Positions 27,501-35,819 are shown, counted from the stretch's first letter. The stretch is 64,000 nt of DNA from JANELJ01 sp024511395 (GCA_963681975.1 OY820613.1:2604001-2668000), one strand, 5' to 3'. A program made the numbers and translations. Notes: a model not told the origin generated them from the letters alone.

Positions 27501-27745
27501 CGATTAAACATTTGCTGAAACAAGATAGTGACCTGATCGGCTGTAGTATTACCTGCGCCACCGATACCATCAAGAAACTCCTGAGATTCACCAAACTGGT
27601 TAATATCCAGACTGCCACCGGTTGACTCTGCCACATCCAGTACTGATGCCCAGTAATCAACACCGGCTGGATCACCTGGGCGACCATAATATGCTACGTA
27701 CATTTGTTGTACTTTTAAAATTGAACTTTCTGATGCTGCCATCAT
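24599..27745 (-). CDS. Large acidic DUF4214 protein, probable type I secretion substrate
   Basis: The 1048-residue protein starts with a DUF4214 domain (about residues 8-170: VQQMYVAYYGRPGDPAGVDY, then FQQMFNRDPDPEGLAFWV). The rest is Asp-, Ala-, Asn- and Thr-rich beta-type sequence with no cysteine that I can find and no signal peptide. It contains RTX-like stretches (GQDVITGSLGDDKIAG, SGNDTLSLGG, IDGGDGTDTIAI) and ends in hydrophobic beta sequence, ...LAGVNTLAITDIIFG. Together this is the pattern of S-layer or adhesin-like proteins exported by type I systems through an uncleaved C-terminal signal; a complete type I exporter is encoded at 40.6-45.0 kb. The start has a strong site (AGGAGTAA, then ATGATG). 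It appears to be a single-gene unit closed by its own terminator. Confidence 0.85.
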   Translation of the reverse strand: MMAASESSILKVQQMYVAYYGRPGDPAGVDYWASVLDVAESTGGSLDINQFGESQEFLDGIGGAGNTTADQVTILFQQMFNRDPDPEGLAFWVNSIDTGIITLAQSALAIAEGVQNEDAIILANKVAGAVYYTEQVTETGASYTSDDIASAQAIIAIIDETARSVIDSYLLTDDALALVDQGDTDGGDIFTLTTGQDVITGSLGDDKIAGVFSTGASDASSFTIGDTIDGRDGDDTLELYVNDDGNALSFVDKSITNVETVMIYTTGGGWKGLDLANTVIDDLILDSSLSPTPETGADESTTDIDGVLASTAVTVQQIGDNADAKINLNFSDDSRADADITVTLQDMNTNKANISIGGEDGVNQTDAATSTLNLNVSNVDSNETFNVGAGIKAENRADVALAVNADVNNVVGKDVNFDLDFRTNGVTATAAIDIADSNVHNFTLDIDNDHMGTSDIDVVTLNLDGMNNEDSDDKANFSLDSFETININVTKDAFFNKLTSYELEGNDQAFNIDVASGATLIAQNEWDIDSTWTKMSGAGNQIMTITGAGNVIFSGNGLLMNWDVSTTQILDASAMTGDLTLVDGMYGRGDHAGIDVLTSGSGNDTLSLGGYTTTVVTNAGNDFVDIIGLYYGDDNALTIDGGDGTDTIAINNGAHLDEATAANISNFEILDVRGGTGNYDMKLESSLAGVSITNTKIKDNINIQNVAAGTTLDYSVTGDLDVDLMGSKNLTFNLEDSSATSDELDITLSANDTDTDQTAEAEITASVIAAGIENVNIDSSATTKSQESSPGAGDALTSADYTNNFDLFAEDAVNIVITGDAMLKLAVGDANSNARVEYIDATGNSAGVLIDVSAVDASNAVTFNGSDADDNYSATQNGDAIQANAGADTINLATTVVNTEVSTTAEERVRYVSADDSRLVLTDADADADADSMSGFDTVNNFGTAEDIIELSSALNLPTGDARADILKKGTLEAGESVADELEDLIGDGVDFFDSGLVDRTTAFAVDSAGDGWLFIDSSGDGDFSYADDMVIQLAGVNTLAITDIIFG
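24954..24981 (-). repeat. 6-bp repeat encoding Asp-Ala in the DUF4214 protein
   Basis: Four to five units of CAGCAT in direct succession (GATGCT in the coding strand phase) encode an Asp-Ala run around residues 922-931. The unit is a multiple of three, so copy-number change keeps the frame. Confidence 0.9.
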
Positions 27746-28222
27746 TTACTCCTAAAGAACTATATAGTTAAAATACTTGGTTTAGATAATACACTTATTA
27801 ATAAGCTTGTTAAATTTCGTATGACTATGGATCGCACAGGTGCCCCTGTTTAGTCATTACTTGTATTGTAATAATGTACTCTTCTTAGATTATTATTTAT
27901 ATACATAAACAAGATTTAAGCTTAATACTGTTAAATTGTCAAATTATTTTTGTTGTTTTTTTGAAACTTTCACCTTCATAAGATAATCCCCCCATTTATA
28001 AAGCAATTCATAAATAGAGGTTTTGCATAAGTCTTATCCACATATCCATAGGTCTGCCTGTTTTTTTTCCTCTTTTTCTTTTATTGTCAATAAGTTTAGG
28101 ATGCTTTCTTGAAAAAACTATGAACAGATACTAAAAAAATTATTTTTTTTTGTCAAGGCAAAATAAGCACAATCATTTTCTGATTGCCTGTTGTTTTTAG
28201 TGTTGCTCAAAAACAATATTTT
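27746..28222. other. Intergenic region with a solo end of IS3 element A
   Basis: The first 240 bp are AT-rich leader and promoter sequence of the DUF4214 gene; a short palindrome ACAGGTGCCCCTGT lies at 27837-27850. Positions 27984-28060 match the right end of IS3 element A (17797-17874) almost base for base, starting TAATCCCCCC and stopping inside the palindrome of that element. The remaining 160 bp are AT-rich with no gene that I can support. Confidence 0.75.
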
Positions 28223-30718
28223 TTACGATAAGTTTTGTAAAATTTTATTCGCTATTACTGCCCAGATGTATTCTTTTTCGGTTCTTTTATACGCCAAACG
28301 CGCCATATTCGACAGAAGGGTTTGAACTTTTTTGCGTTCATTTTTATTAGCCCATTTTTCGGCAAAACGATTTATAATTTCTGTAAACTGCTCAATTTCT
28401 GCACACAGCAGTTCTTTTTCTGTTATAAAGTCCAGTCCCCTCAGTCCGAAATGGGTGGTTAATACGGGCAGAAAGCTGGCCGTATAGTCGAGCATTTTTA
28501 AATTGGTTCCCGAACCGGACAGAATAGGGTTTACCGCCAGATCGGCATAGTGTAAACAGATATTTTTTTCCTCCTCTGATACTATGCCCAGGCTTCTCAT
28601 ATTAGTCGGCAGGGTCTGACAGACCGGGTGCTGGCAAACACTGCCTAGCACCAGAAAGTCAGCGTCCTGGCACTGCCCGGCAATAGCAATCAGGTATTCC
28701 ATGGCCTCAATATTAGGCCCATGCCAGCTGCCCATAAACAGTACAATCAGGCGCTGGTGTTGTGCCGGTCTGATTGAGCGCTCTGCCGAAGCCCTGCGTA
28801 TATCCACACCATTGGGCACAGTGAGCATTTTCTCCGGCGGCAGCCGGTACAGCTCTATTAGCCGTAGTGTATCTTTATCACTACAGGTCAGGATTCTGTC
28901 ACTGCGCTGACAGCATTGCTCTTCAATCTGACGGGTTTTGTCGAGCCATGGCTGACTCTCCTGCTGTGCTTTTAAAATCACCCGCTTCATGTCCACTTCC
29001 ACATCCTGTGCTTCGTACCACAGCGGCCCCTGCCAGACTTCCATAATGGCCTTGAATAAAAAAGGGTGGCAGGCTATGACCCGATCGGCATTCTGACAGG
29101 TACCTGCCAGAACCTTCTTAAAATGCGGCGTCAGTTTATAGCCATCAATGCAGGCGATATCTGATACCGGTACCTGCAGCTGCTTTTGCAGTTGCTGCTC
29201 TTCATCTAACTGCTGCTGTGATTTGGCCACCCTGATCTCACGCATATTGGGCGCAATCAGTAGTTCCTGGTGTTGGATATCTGCTTTTTCGTTAGCTTTT
29301 TTCTGCATTTTATCCGACTCTACCAAAGCCACCAGGGTAATATTGTGCTCCCTGGCCACTTCCCGGTAGAGATTGTACACCCGGCTTTGTCCGCCCCCCC
29401 GGGGTGGCCAGACAGAAAAGGTCAGCACTACGACAATATTTTTACGGCCACTGTCAGATTTGTTCTGCACCGGTGAGATTAAGCGATTCTCAGTCTCGCT
29501 GACAATCTCACCAGATACACTGACTTGCGGTGCGCTTTCATCCAACAATAATTTCACAGTGTTTTCCCAGTTGATATGGGCCACTTTGTGCAGTGCATTG
29601 CGCCCCATTTGGCGGGTCTGCTCCGGGTTAGCCAGCAGACGCCGCATGGCCTCTGCCAGAGCCTCGGGTTCCGGTGCCACACTGTAGCCGCTCACTCCAT
29701 GTTCTACAAATTCATTCACCCCACCGGCATCGGTAGTGGTCAGCACCGCTTTAGCCGACTGCATGGCTTCAATAGTGATCAGGCCGTAGTCCTCATCGTA
29801 GGGAATAAAGGGCACAAATAAAGCGCCCGAGTATTGTTCAACCACTTCGTTATCGGTAATACGACCCAGAAAACGGATACGGTGATCCTTAGAGGCCAGT
29901 TGCTGTAATCGCTCTGCGTCTGGCCCGGTACCGGCAATACAAAATTCTACATCAGCATCGGTCTGTAAAAACGCATCAATAAGCAGATGAATACGCTTAG
30001 GCTGATCCAGCCGGCTGATGGTAAAAATATAGGGGCATTTATTAGCCTCTGTCTGAGAGGGACTGGTTTTAAATTGAGTAATATCCGAGGGATGGTGAAT
30101 AACCTGCACTGGGGCATTAGCAGGGAAATAATCCGCCCGCCCCGCCACATTATGGGATATGGCGCTGAATTTTTTTATCGCTGTAGAACTGAGGGCGATA
30201 TTATCCAGATAGTGAATAATTTTACGGCTCAGGGGACCGGGAAATGCCAACGATTGCTGAGACAGTTCACCCTGATCCAGTAATTGTCTAACTCGCAGCC
30301 ATTGCTGCCAGAAACGGGGTAAGTCTGCACGCCCGGGGCAAGGTTTGTCAAGGAGCGTCATAAGCGGCTGTAATTGGGGTTCCAGCGACTGTGTTTCCAA
30401 TGGCAGACCAGTTAAAGTGTAGGTATCGTATAAGCCCCGCAGCCGGTGCTGCAGATAACAATAATGCTCAGGATGAGCCACCATCCAGGCCGGATATTTG
30501 GATGAGATAACCCGGTCAAAATAACTTAAATCCAGCTCACTAAAAAGACGGTAACTATCCATAAGCTCAACAAAATTACTTTCCCGGGAGGGCAGCTTAA
30601 TCAGTTCTGCTTCATGACGGGTGTACTGGTTAATGGCCTGCTGCAGCCCCCACCAGAATTTTTCCGCGCCACCAATGGTAAAAGGCACTGCACTGGGTGC
30701 AATAATGGCAATTTTCAT
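28223..30718 (-). CDS. Double-domain glycosyltransferase (two GT4 modules)
   Basis: This 831-residue protein carries two GT-B modules. The first (about 1-375) has IGGAEKFWWGLQQAI, PYIFTISRLDQPKRIHLLID and PYDEDYGLITIEAMQSAKAV, and is closely related to the next gene upstream. The second (about 405-831) opens with FSVWPPRGGGQSRVYNLYRE, has LTVPNGVDI and ends with SGSGTNLKMLDYTASFLPVL near 770, a GT4-like donor block. Two-module transferases can add two sugars in alternation, as in some polymerising enzymes of ABC-exported O-antigens, but that is inference here. It is the last gene of the wzm-wzt operon, 43 bp after the single-module GT4. Confidence 0.88.
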   Translation of the reverse strand: MKIAIIAPSAVPFTIGGAEKFWWGLQQAINQYTRHEAELIKLPSRESNFVELMDSYRLFSELDLSYFDRVISSKYPAWMVAHPEHYCYLQHRLRGLYDTYTLTGLPLETQSLEPQLQPLMTLLDKPCPGRADLPRFWQQWLRVRQLLDQGELSQQSLAFPGPLSRKIIHYLDNIALSSTAIKKFSAISHNVAGRADYFPANAPVQVIHHPSDITQFKTSPSQTEANKCPYIFTISRLDQPKRIHLLIDAFLQTDADVEFCIAGTGPDAERLQQLASKDHRIRFLGRITDNEVVEQYSGALFVPFIPYDEDYGLITIEAMQSAKAVLTTTDAGGVNEFVEHGVSGYSVAPEPEALAEAMRRLLANPEQTRQMGRNALHKVAHINWENTVKLLLDESAPQVSVSGEIVSETENRLISPVQNKSDSGRKNIVVVLTFSVWPPRGGGQSRVYNLYREVAREHNITLVALVESDKMQKKANEKADIQHQELLIAPNMREIRVAKSQQQLDEEQQLQKQLQVPVSDIACIDGYKLTPHFKKVLAGTCQNADRVIACHPFLFKAIMEVWQGPLWYEAQDVEVDMKRVILKAQQESQPWLDKTRQIEEQCCQRSDRILTCSDKDTLRLIELYRLPPEKMLTVPNGVDIRRASAERSIRPAQHQRLIVLFMGSWHGPNIEAMEYLIAIAGQCQDADFLVLGSVCQHPVCQTLPTNMRSLGIVSEEEKNICLHYADLAVNPILSGSGTNLKMLDYTASFLPVLTTHFGLRGLDFITEKELLCAEIEQFTEIINRFAEKWANKNERKKVQTLLSNMARLAYKRTEKEYIWAVIANKILQNLS

Positions 30719-30761
30719 GGTTTTAATTTATCTTCACTTTGTCTGTCAGATTAGCTAATAG

Positions 30762-31787
30762 TCAGGCTAATAAATGATGAACGACCTTGTCCCAGGCAAT
30801 CTCTTTGGCCATATAAGTCTGCCGGCCGTATTGCCCCATGTCCCGGGCACGTTGCGGATGCCGGTAAAGTTCATCGATAACGGCTGCAATTGCCCTAGGA
30901 TCAGCTTCAAGCACATAACCATTGGCCTTATGCTCAATAAATTCCAGCGGTCCCCCTGAGTCTGTACAGGTGATGACCGGCTTGGCAGACAACATGCTTT
31001 CTAGGGTAATATAGCCATAATCCTCGTCAAAAGGGGCAAAAAAGACCGCCAGCGCACTGGCATAAAAAGCTAACTTTTCTTTTTCTGTAATATAGCCGAT
31101 GAGTTTTACCCGATCCTGTAACTGGTATTGCTCTATCAAGCTCTGATAAGCCTGTTTCTGCCCTCCCTCACCGGCAATAATAATGTTTACCGGGGTGGTT
31201 AAATAGCGTGCTGCATCAATTAACAGGCTCTGGCGCTTGAGTGTCTCTAAACGGCTGGGACAGAAAATATAGTCTTTTTGATGGTCATTATAAAAATGTT
31301 CAGCACCATAGGGCGGATGATATAAAGGGGTCGAAGTCAACTGGTTATACTGTAAAAGCCGTTGTGCTACTCGTTGGGAGTTCGCAAAGCGTTTGGGAAT
31401 ATTACCCAGCACCTGATTATCAAATGCTATTACCTGCTGACGAAACTGTTGTTGCTCTACGCTGGCTGTATGCTCATCAAACAACTCATAGACACTGCGA
31501 TGTTGATGCATAAGCCACACTCGATGATCATCATGCTGCACACCGTATGTGGGAAACTGCAGACTGATCAACTTATCGATTTTGATACCATTGGGCTGAT
31601 TCAGGTTCAGCTCCCGGCAGTGGCGCATCAATCTGACAATGTCTTCTTCAGGATTAAACCAAAACGGAAAGCGGATGACTTCCACCTGATAGCCATGCTG
31701 TTGTAACTGGCTAATCAGTCCCTGGATATGATATTCCGCCCCTCCCGTCATAAATGGCACGGTATTAGCTGTAACCAGAATTTTCAT
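30762..31787 (-). CDS. Glycosyltransferase family 4
   Basis: The 341-residue GT-B enzyme shows MTGGAEYHIQGLISQLQ at the start, YIFCPSRLETLKRQSLLIDA at the hinge and APFDEDYGYITLESMLSAKPVI with the GT4 E-x7-E pattern near 255. Its ATG overlaps the stop of the methyltransferase gene (ATGA), so translation is coupled. The similarity to the first module of the following gene suggests a duplication. Donor sugar unknown; GDP-mannose-type donors fit the locus. Confidence 0.88.
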   Translation of the reverse strand: MKILVTANTVPFMTGGAEYHIQGLISQLQQHGYQVEVIRFPFWFNPEEDIVRLMRHCRELNLNQPNGIKIDKLISLQFPTYGVQHDDHRVWLMHQHRSVYELFDEHTASVEQQQFRQQVIAFDNQVLGNIPKRFANSQRVAQRLLQYNQLTSTPLYHPPYGAEHFYNDHQKDYIFCPSRLETLKRQSLLIDAARYLTTPVNIIIAGEGGQKQAYQSLIEQYQLQDRVKLIGYITEKEKLAFYASALAVFFAPFDEDYGYITLESMLSAKPVITCTDSGGPLEFIEHKANGYVLEADPRAIAAVIDELYRHPQRARDMGQYGRQTYMAKEIAWDKVVHHLLA

Positions 31788-33616
31788 TCTTCTGGCTCAG
31801 GCTTATGGGCTATAATGGCATAATCCTGGGGACCACATAAATGACCGTTGAGCCGCTCCGTCACCGGGTCGTGACCGGGAAGACGTGCTTCTTCAGGGTA
31901 AGGATGCAAACGCACAATTTCAACCTGACAGAAACCGATATAGTGAGCCAGAAACTGTACACTGGTCGGCGTCACCGGATTACGATGGGTTGGGTCATGG
32001 TAAAAGGTATGGCTGCCCACCAGGATATTTTCCACATTCGGAGTTTCAAAAATAATGAGCCCTCCCGGTTTGAGCACCCTGATACTTTCTTCAAACAGTG
32101 AAAGCAAACTCGCAAATGGAATGTGCTCAATAATATGAAATGCCGTGACAGCCAGTATGGAATCACTACTTTGCTGTTTTAAATAACTGATAACATCCTG
32201 CTGAACTACGCTTAGCCCTTTATTGACACAATCCTGTACCATAACCTTGTTGATATCAACGCCTTCAGCCTGCCAGCCCTGCTCATTAAGCAGCCCCAGC
32301 CATTCCCCCCGGCCACAGCCCAGATCCATTAACCTGACTTCAGAATCCGGCAGTTCCAGGGTGTCCCGGGCTTGCCGGATATAGGGCAAATAATTGGACA
32401 GACTGGATCTTATCTGTTCACGGCTGCCCCGGCAGGCGTCTTCAAAAACAACATAGTAAGCATCCAGCTTGTCATTTTGATGTGCCTGCAATACCGGCTG
32501 AACCGACTCTGGTTTATTATTGCCTTCATCAGGATTATAAGTGGTGTCAATTAACTCCTGCAAAAAAGCATCCTGATTACGCTGCTGATAATTAAACTGC
32601 ATTCGAACCTGGGCCAGATGATTTTCTAACTGCTGATTTTGTTCCTGTAGCTTCCCAATCAGCTTTTCATTGTGTTTCTGGAACTTGCTGTGTTGTTCCT
32701 GTAACTGGCTGTGTTGTTCCTGTAATTGCCCAATCAGCTCTTCATTGTGCTCCTGTAACTGGCTGCGTTGTTCCTGTAATTGCCCAATCAGCTCTTCATT
32801 GTGTTCCTGTAACTGGCTGCGTTGTTCCTGTAATTGCCCAATCAGCTCTTCATTGTGTTCCTGTAACTGGCTGCGTTGTTCCTGTAATTGCCCAATCAGC
32901 TCTTCATTGTGTTCCTGTAACTGGCTGCGTTGTTCCTGTAATTGCCCAATCAGCTCTTCATTGTGTTCCTGTAACTGGCTGCGTTGTTCCTGTAATTGCC
33001 CAATCAGCTCTTCATTGTGTTCCTGTAACTGTCTGCGTTGTTCCTGTAATTGCCCAATCAGCTCTTCATTGTGTTCCTGTAACTGGCTGCGTTGTTCCTG
33101 TAATTGTTGCTGGAGCTGAGTATTCTGTTCCTCTATATTCATTATCTTATGAATTATGGGCATCAACCGTGGTTTGAATATATGATCGGGCAGAATGACA
33201 AGCGGCTTTAATATACGGCCAGCATAACCCAGTTTCCGGAGTAGCCGGGCCCGAAACAGGTACCAGTCCACCCCATCAATATCGACCTGGTGCTGCAAAC
33301 CTTCATCAGACAGCATCATGTCCGCTAACAACGACTGTTTACTGCCTCCTTTTTGTAAATATCTTAAGGCATTTTCAAGGCCGATTTCATCTGGTTGTCG
33401 TTGCAAAACCACCTGGTAGGCCTTATTTAAAAAAGTTTCATTATCATAGAAAATAAGATCATACAGGTGCCAGGTTCTAGTTTTTTTTTCTAATGTGTTT
33501 TTTTTATCCGGTGCCGCAACCGTATTGATCACCTCTGCCTGAAATTCCAGTGGTTGTTCATGTTCTAATTGTTTTGCCTGATCCTTAATCTGTCGGATTA
33601 ACTCATCTATATCCAA
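31784..33616 (-). CDS. Coiled-coil SAM methyltransferase, candidate glycan chain terminator
   Basis: The 610-residue protein has three parts. Residues 55-107 form a DUF4214-like domain (FLNKAYQVVLQRQPDEIGLE). Residues 160-350 form a long Gln/Glu-rich coiled coil, of which 171-296 are seven copies of an 18-residue unit QLQEQRSQLQEHNEELIG. Residues 382-605 are a class I methyltransferase with LMDLGCGRGEWLGLL (motif I, 429-443), AEGVDINKVMV, FHIIEHIPFASLL and FETPNVENILVGS. The gene overlaps wzt by 14 bp and the next GT4 by 4 bp. In E. coli O8/O9a the coiled-coil methyltransferase WbdD caps the chain and sets its length before Wzm/Wzt export; this protein has the right parts and place but a different domain order and no visible kinase domain. 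The terminator role is inference. Confidence 0.82.
   Translation of the reverse strand: MDIDELIRQIKDQAKQLEHEQPLEFQAEVINTVAAPDKKNTLEKKTRTWHLYDLIFYDNETFLNKAYQVVLQRQPDEIGLENALRYLQKGGSKQSLLADMMLSDEGLQHQVDIDGVDWYLFRARLLRKLGYAGRILKPLVILPDHIFKPRLMPIIHKIMNIEEQNTQLQQQLQEQRSQLQEHNEELIGQLQEQRRQLQEHNEELIGQLQEQRSQLQEHNEELIGQLQEQRSQLQEHNEELIGQLQEQRSQLQEHNEELIGQLQEQRSQLQEHNEELIGQLQEQRSQLQEHNEELIGQLQEQHSQLQEQHSKFQKHNEKLIGKLQEQNQQLENHLAQVRMQFNYQQRNQDAFLQELIDTTYNPDEGNNKPESVQPVLQAHQNDKLDAYYVVFEDACRGSREQIRSSLSNYLPYIRQARDTLELPDSEVRLMDLGCGRGEWLGLLNEQGWQAEGVDINKVMVQDCVNKGLSVVQQDVISYLKQQSSDSILAVTAFHIIEHIPFASLLSLFEESIRVLKPGGLIIFETPNVENILVGSHTFYHDPTHRNPVTPTSVQFLAHYIGFCQVEIVRLHPYPEEARLPGHDPVTERLNGHLCGPQDYAIIAHKPEPEE
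32729..33106 (-). repeat. Seven 54-bp tandem repeats encoding the coiled coil
   Basis: Seven units of 54 bp run without spacers and are nearly identical (unit 2 has R for S; a few silent changes elsewhere). A degenerate eighth unit follows. Each unit adds 18 residues, about 27 angstrom of helix. The near identity indicates recent expansion or ongoing homogenisation. Confidence 0.97.
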
Positions 33617-34802
33617 TTTCTGTTTCTCTTTGCAGTTTCACTTTGGTTGGTAAACGGCAGACGCCGCTAAATATATGCCCTCTGGTACCTGCGACTTCAA
33701 AGGTCTCAATATTATCGCGCCAATGGTAACATAATTCGATATGGTTTTCCCTGCTGTGTAACGCAACAGTAAGGGTATATTTACCGGGTGCAATATCCAT
33801 ATCCAACTCGAACAGGGCTTTATAGTGGATATCACGCCGGGGTTCAAAGTCTAAGCCTAGGTGGTGACTATTGGTGCCAAAAATATCCTGTCCAAAGCGG
33901 TCCCGTATCATTATACCAACCGTTAAATCTTCAATCGTGGCATTAATTTTAAAGCTGATCTCAATATGGGTTTTTTCACCAGCGGTCACCACCCTGCCCC
34001 TGGAGTCCTGACCCCAGAGTTTTACCGCGGTTATCTCGGCTTCATTACTGCCATATCCCATTTCCTGGCGCTGTGACTGTTCTTCAAGATCAGCAATCAG
34101 GCGATTATAATGATTAACGGCATCTTCCGGACTACCATCTGCAACGACCACACCCTGATCCAGCACAATGGCCCGGTCACAGAGCATTTTAATGGCGTTT
34201 AAATCATGGGATACAAATAAGATGGAGCCACCTTCCTGACGAAAGCGTTTAATACGGTGCATGCACTTTTGTTGAAAATGTGCATCGCCCACAGATAATG
34301 CTTCATCAACCACAAAGCAGCGGGGATTGGCATGTATGGCAATGGAAAAAGCCAGACGCATAATCATGCCAGAGGAATAGGTGCGTATGGGTTCATAAAT
34401 AAAATCACCCAGTTCAGAAAAATCGATAATAGCCTGCTTTTGCGCTGCAATTTCCATCATGCTCATGCCTATCAACAGGCCATTGGAGGTAATATTCTGC
34501 AGGCCGTTAAGATCGGCATCAAAACCGGTGCCTAATTCCAGCAAGCCGGTAATTTTACCCTCAACCTGGAAATTACCCCCATCGGCAAGCAAAACTCCGG
34601 TAATAATTTTTAACAGCGTTGATTTTCCGGCGCCATTTTTGCCTAATATGCCCAGGGTTTCCCCAGCGGCAACGGTAAAACTAATGTCTCTCAACGCTTC
34701 ATAATTTTGATGAAAGGACCGGCGCCATATAATCTCCCTGAGGCGATCTGAAGGCTTTTTGTACAGTTTAAAACGTTTATGGAGATTAGTGACCGTAATC
34801 AT
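33603..34802 (-). CDS. wzt: Polysaccharide ABC transporter ATP-binding protein with C-terminal glycan-recognition domain
   Basis: The 399-residue protein has an N-terminal ABC domain: Walker A GKNGAGKST at 54-62, signature YSSGM, Walker B CFVVDEALSVGD, switch His in LFVSHDL. After a linker (about 225-250) comes a Wzt C-terminal beta-sandwich (AVKLWGQDSRGRV, IMIRDRFGQDIFGTN, ending near 395). In E. coli O9a-type systems this domain binds the capped non-reducing end of the glycan and makes export termination-dependent. With the Wzm permease, it moves lipid-linked polymer across the inner membrane. An IS630 element now separates it from wzm; its stop overlaps the methyltransferase start by 14 bp. 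Confidence 0.93.
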   Translation of the reverse strand: MITVTNLHKRFKLYKKPSDRLREIIWRRSFHQNYEALRDISFTVAAGETLGILGKNGAGKSTLLKIITGVLLADGGNFQVEGKITGLLELGTGFDADLNGLQNITSNGLLIGMSMMEIAAQKQAIIDFSELGDFIYEPIRTYSSGMIMRLAFSIAIHANPRCFVVDEALSVGDAHFQQKCMHRIKRFRQEGGSILFVSHDLNAIKMLCDRAIVLDQGVVVADGSPEDAVNHYNRLIADLEEQSQRQEMGYGSNEAEITAVKLWGQDSRGRVVTAGEKTHIEISFKINATIEDLTVGIMIRDRFGQDIFGTNSHHLGLDFEPRRDIHYKALFELDMDIAPGKYTLTVALHSRENHIELCYHWRDNIETFEVAGTRGHIFSGVCRLPTKVKLQRETEIGYR

Positions 34803-34811
34803 CTAAATAGC

Positions 34812-35819
34812 TGATCCTAAAAGGTGTCCCCCTATAACCTTTTCTGTTGAATTTCAGAGCCAGGAAAGGGTGATACATTATTCATAAATTTACTAACATC
34901 TTCCATCAGACTTTTCATTGTTGAATGCCAATGATTTCTGGTTACAGTATTATGTAACTGCTTCCATAATAACTCAATTCTGTTCACCCAGGGATGATAG
35001 GCTGGCTGAAAGAACAGTTCAAATTTTTTGTTATGGGACAGAAATGTTTTCGTTATCTGACTTTTATATATAACATAATTATCCGCTACCAATCGGATGG
35101 TTTTAGCTTGTCTGTATCTTTTTCTTAATTCAGCCATCAGGCGTAAAAACAGGAATGAATTTTTACTTTCCCATTCTACCCAGACAACACGGCCTGTTTT
35201 TGTATTTAGAGCACCGGCCAGATAATGCTTGCTCTATCTTCTTCATTTTATGAGCTTTTTCCTTATCCTGTATGCATAGTATCGGGCTGGCTCGTTTCCA
35301 TTTTATACCCGGTTTAGGTAATAACTTTCGGACAGTAGAGGAATGGATACAAGTCTGAAATTCCTCATTGATCTGCCGGGTTAATAATTCTGAAGTCCAC
35401 CTTGAGTTAAACCACCCAAATTCTTTCAGCTGCTTCTGAACCAGTTCCAGTAATCGGGTACTAATGGTTTCATTGATACTATAGGGTGCTCTGCCACGGT
35501 TTTCTGGAACCAGGGCTGATTCGCCAAATTGTTCAAAGCATTGTATCCATTTTCTGATACTCGTCCTTCTGGCACTCAGTAATTGGGAAACCTGCTTCCT
35601 GCTGTAGCCCTGATGCAGGTGCAAAATTGCTTTAGCCCGCCTTCTGTAGTTACCATCTTTATTAAATTGTACGACTTTTTTTAACCGTCGACGTACAGGA
35701 CGGTTCAATTCCATTATAATATTATTCATACTTAAGCTTTGTTTGAGCTGTTTATTTTGGTTAATTTATTTGATCAATAAACAAAGCTTAAGTTCCATTT
35801 ATATGGACACCATTTCGGA
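34812..35819 (-). mobile_element. IS630-family element between wzm and wzt
   Basis: The inner ends carry GGTGTCC in opposite orientations (34821-34827 and 35803-35809), and a longer imperfect match ATCTAAATA extends into the flanks on both sides (34801-34809 and 35825-35833). TA flanks the element as expected for IS630. It contains one frameshifted transposase gene. Exact ends are uncertain by several bases. Confidence 0.7.
34832..35729 (-). pseudogene. IS630-family transposase, frameshifted
   Basis: The first frame (35729-35163) has two N-terminal helix-turn-helix units (RAKAILHLHQGYSRKQVSQL, SIRKWIQCFEQFG) and SRWTSELLTRQIN. Near 35230 the sense moves to another frame (HYLAGALNTKTGRVVWVEWE), which continues into LMAELRKRYRQAKTIRLVAD, the catalytic DNYVIYKS, and HPWVNRIELLWKQL with the Glu, to 34832. 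A single-base lesion explains this. I see no A-rich slippery run at the joint, so programmed frameshifting is unlikely. Confidence 0.85.

Noticed and set aside
32729..33106. A regular repeat array that might suggest CRISPR
   Set aside because: The units are contiguous with no unique spacers, in frame with a protein, and no cas gene is nearby.
32670..33119. A plus-strand open frame of 149 codons, rich in Cys, Ser and Asn with a regular repeat
   Set aside because: It is the antisense reading of the 54-bp tandem array inside the coiled-coil methyltransferase gene; the pattern is imposed by the repeat, and there is no ribosome site.
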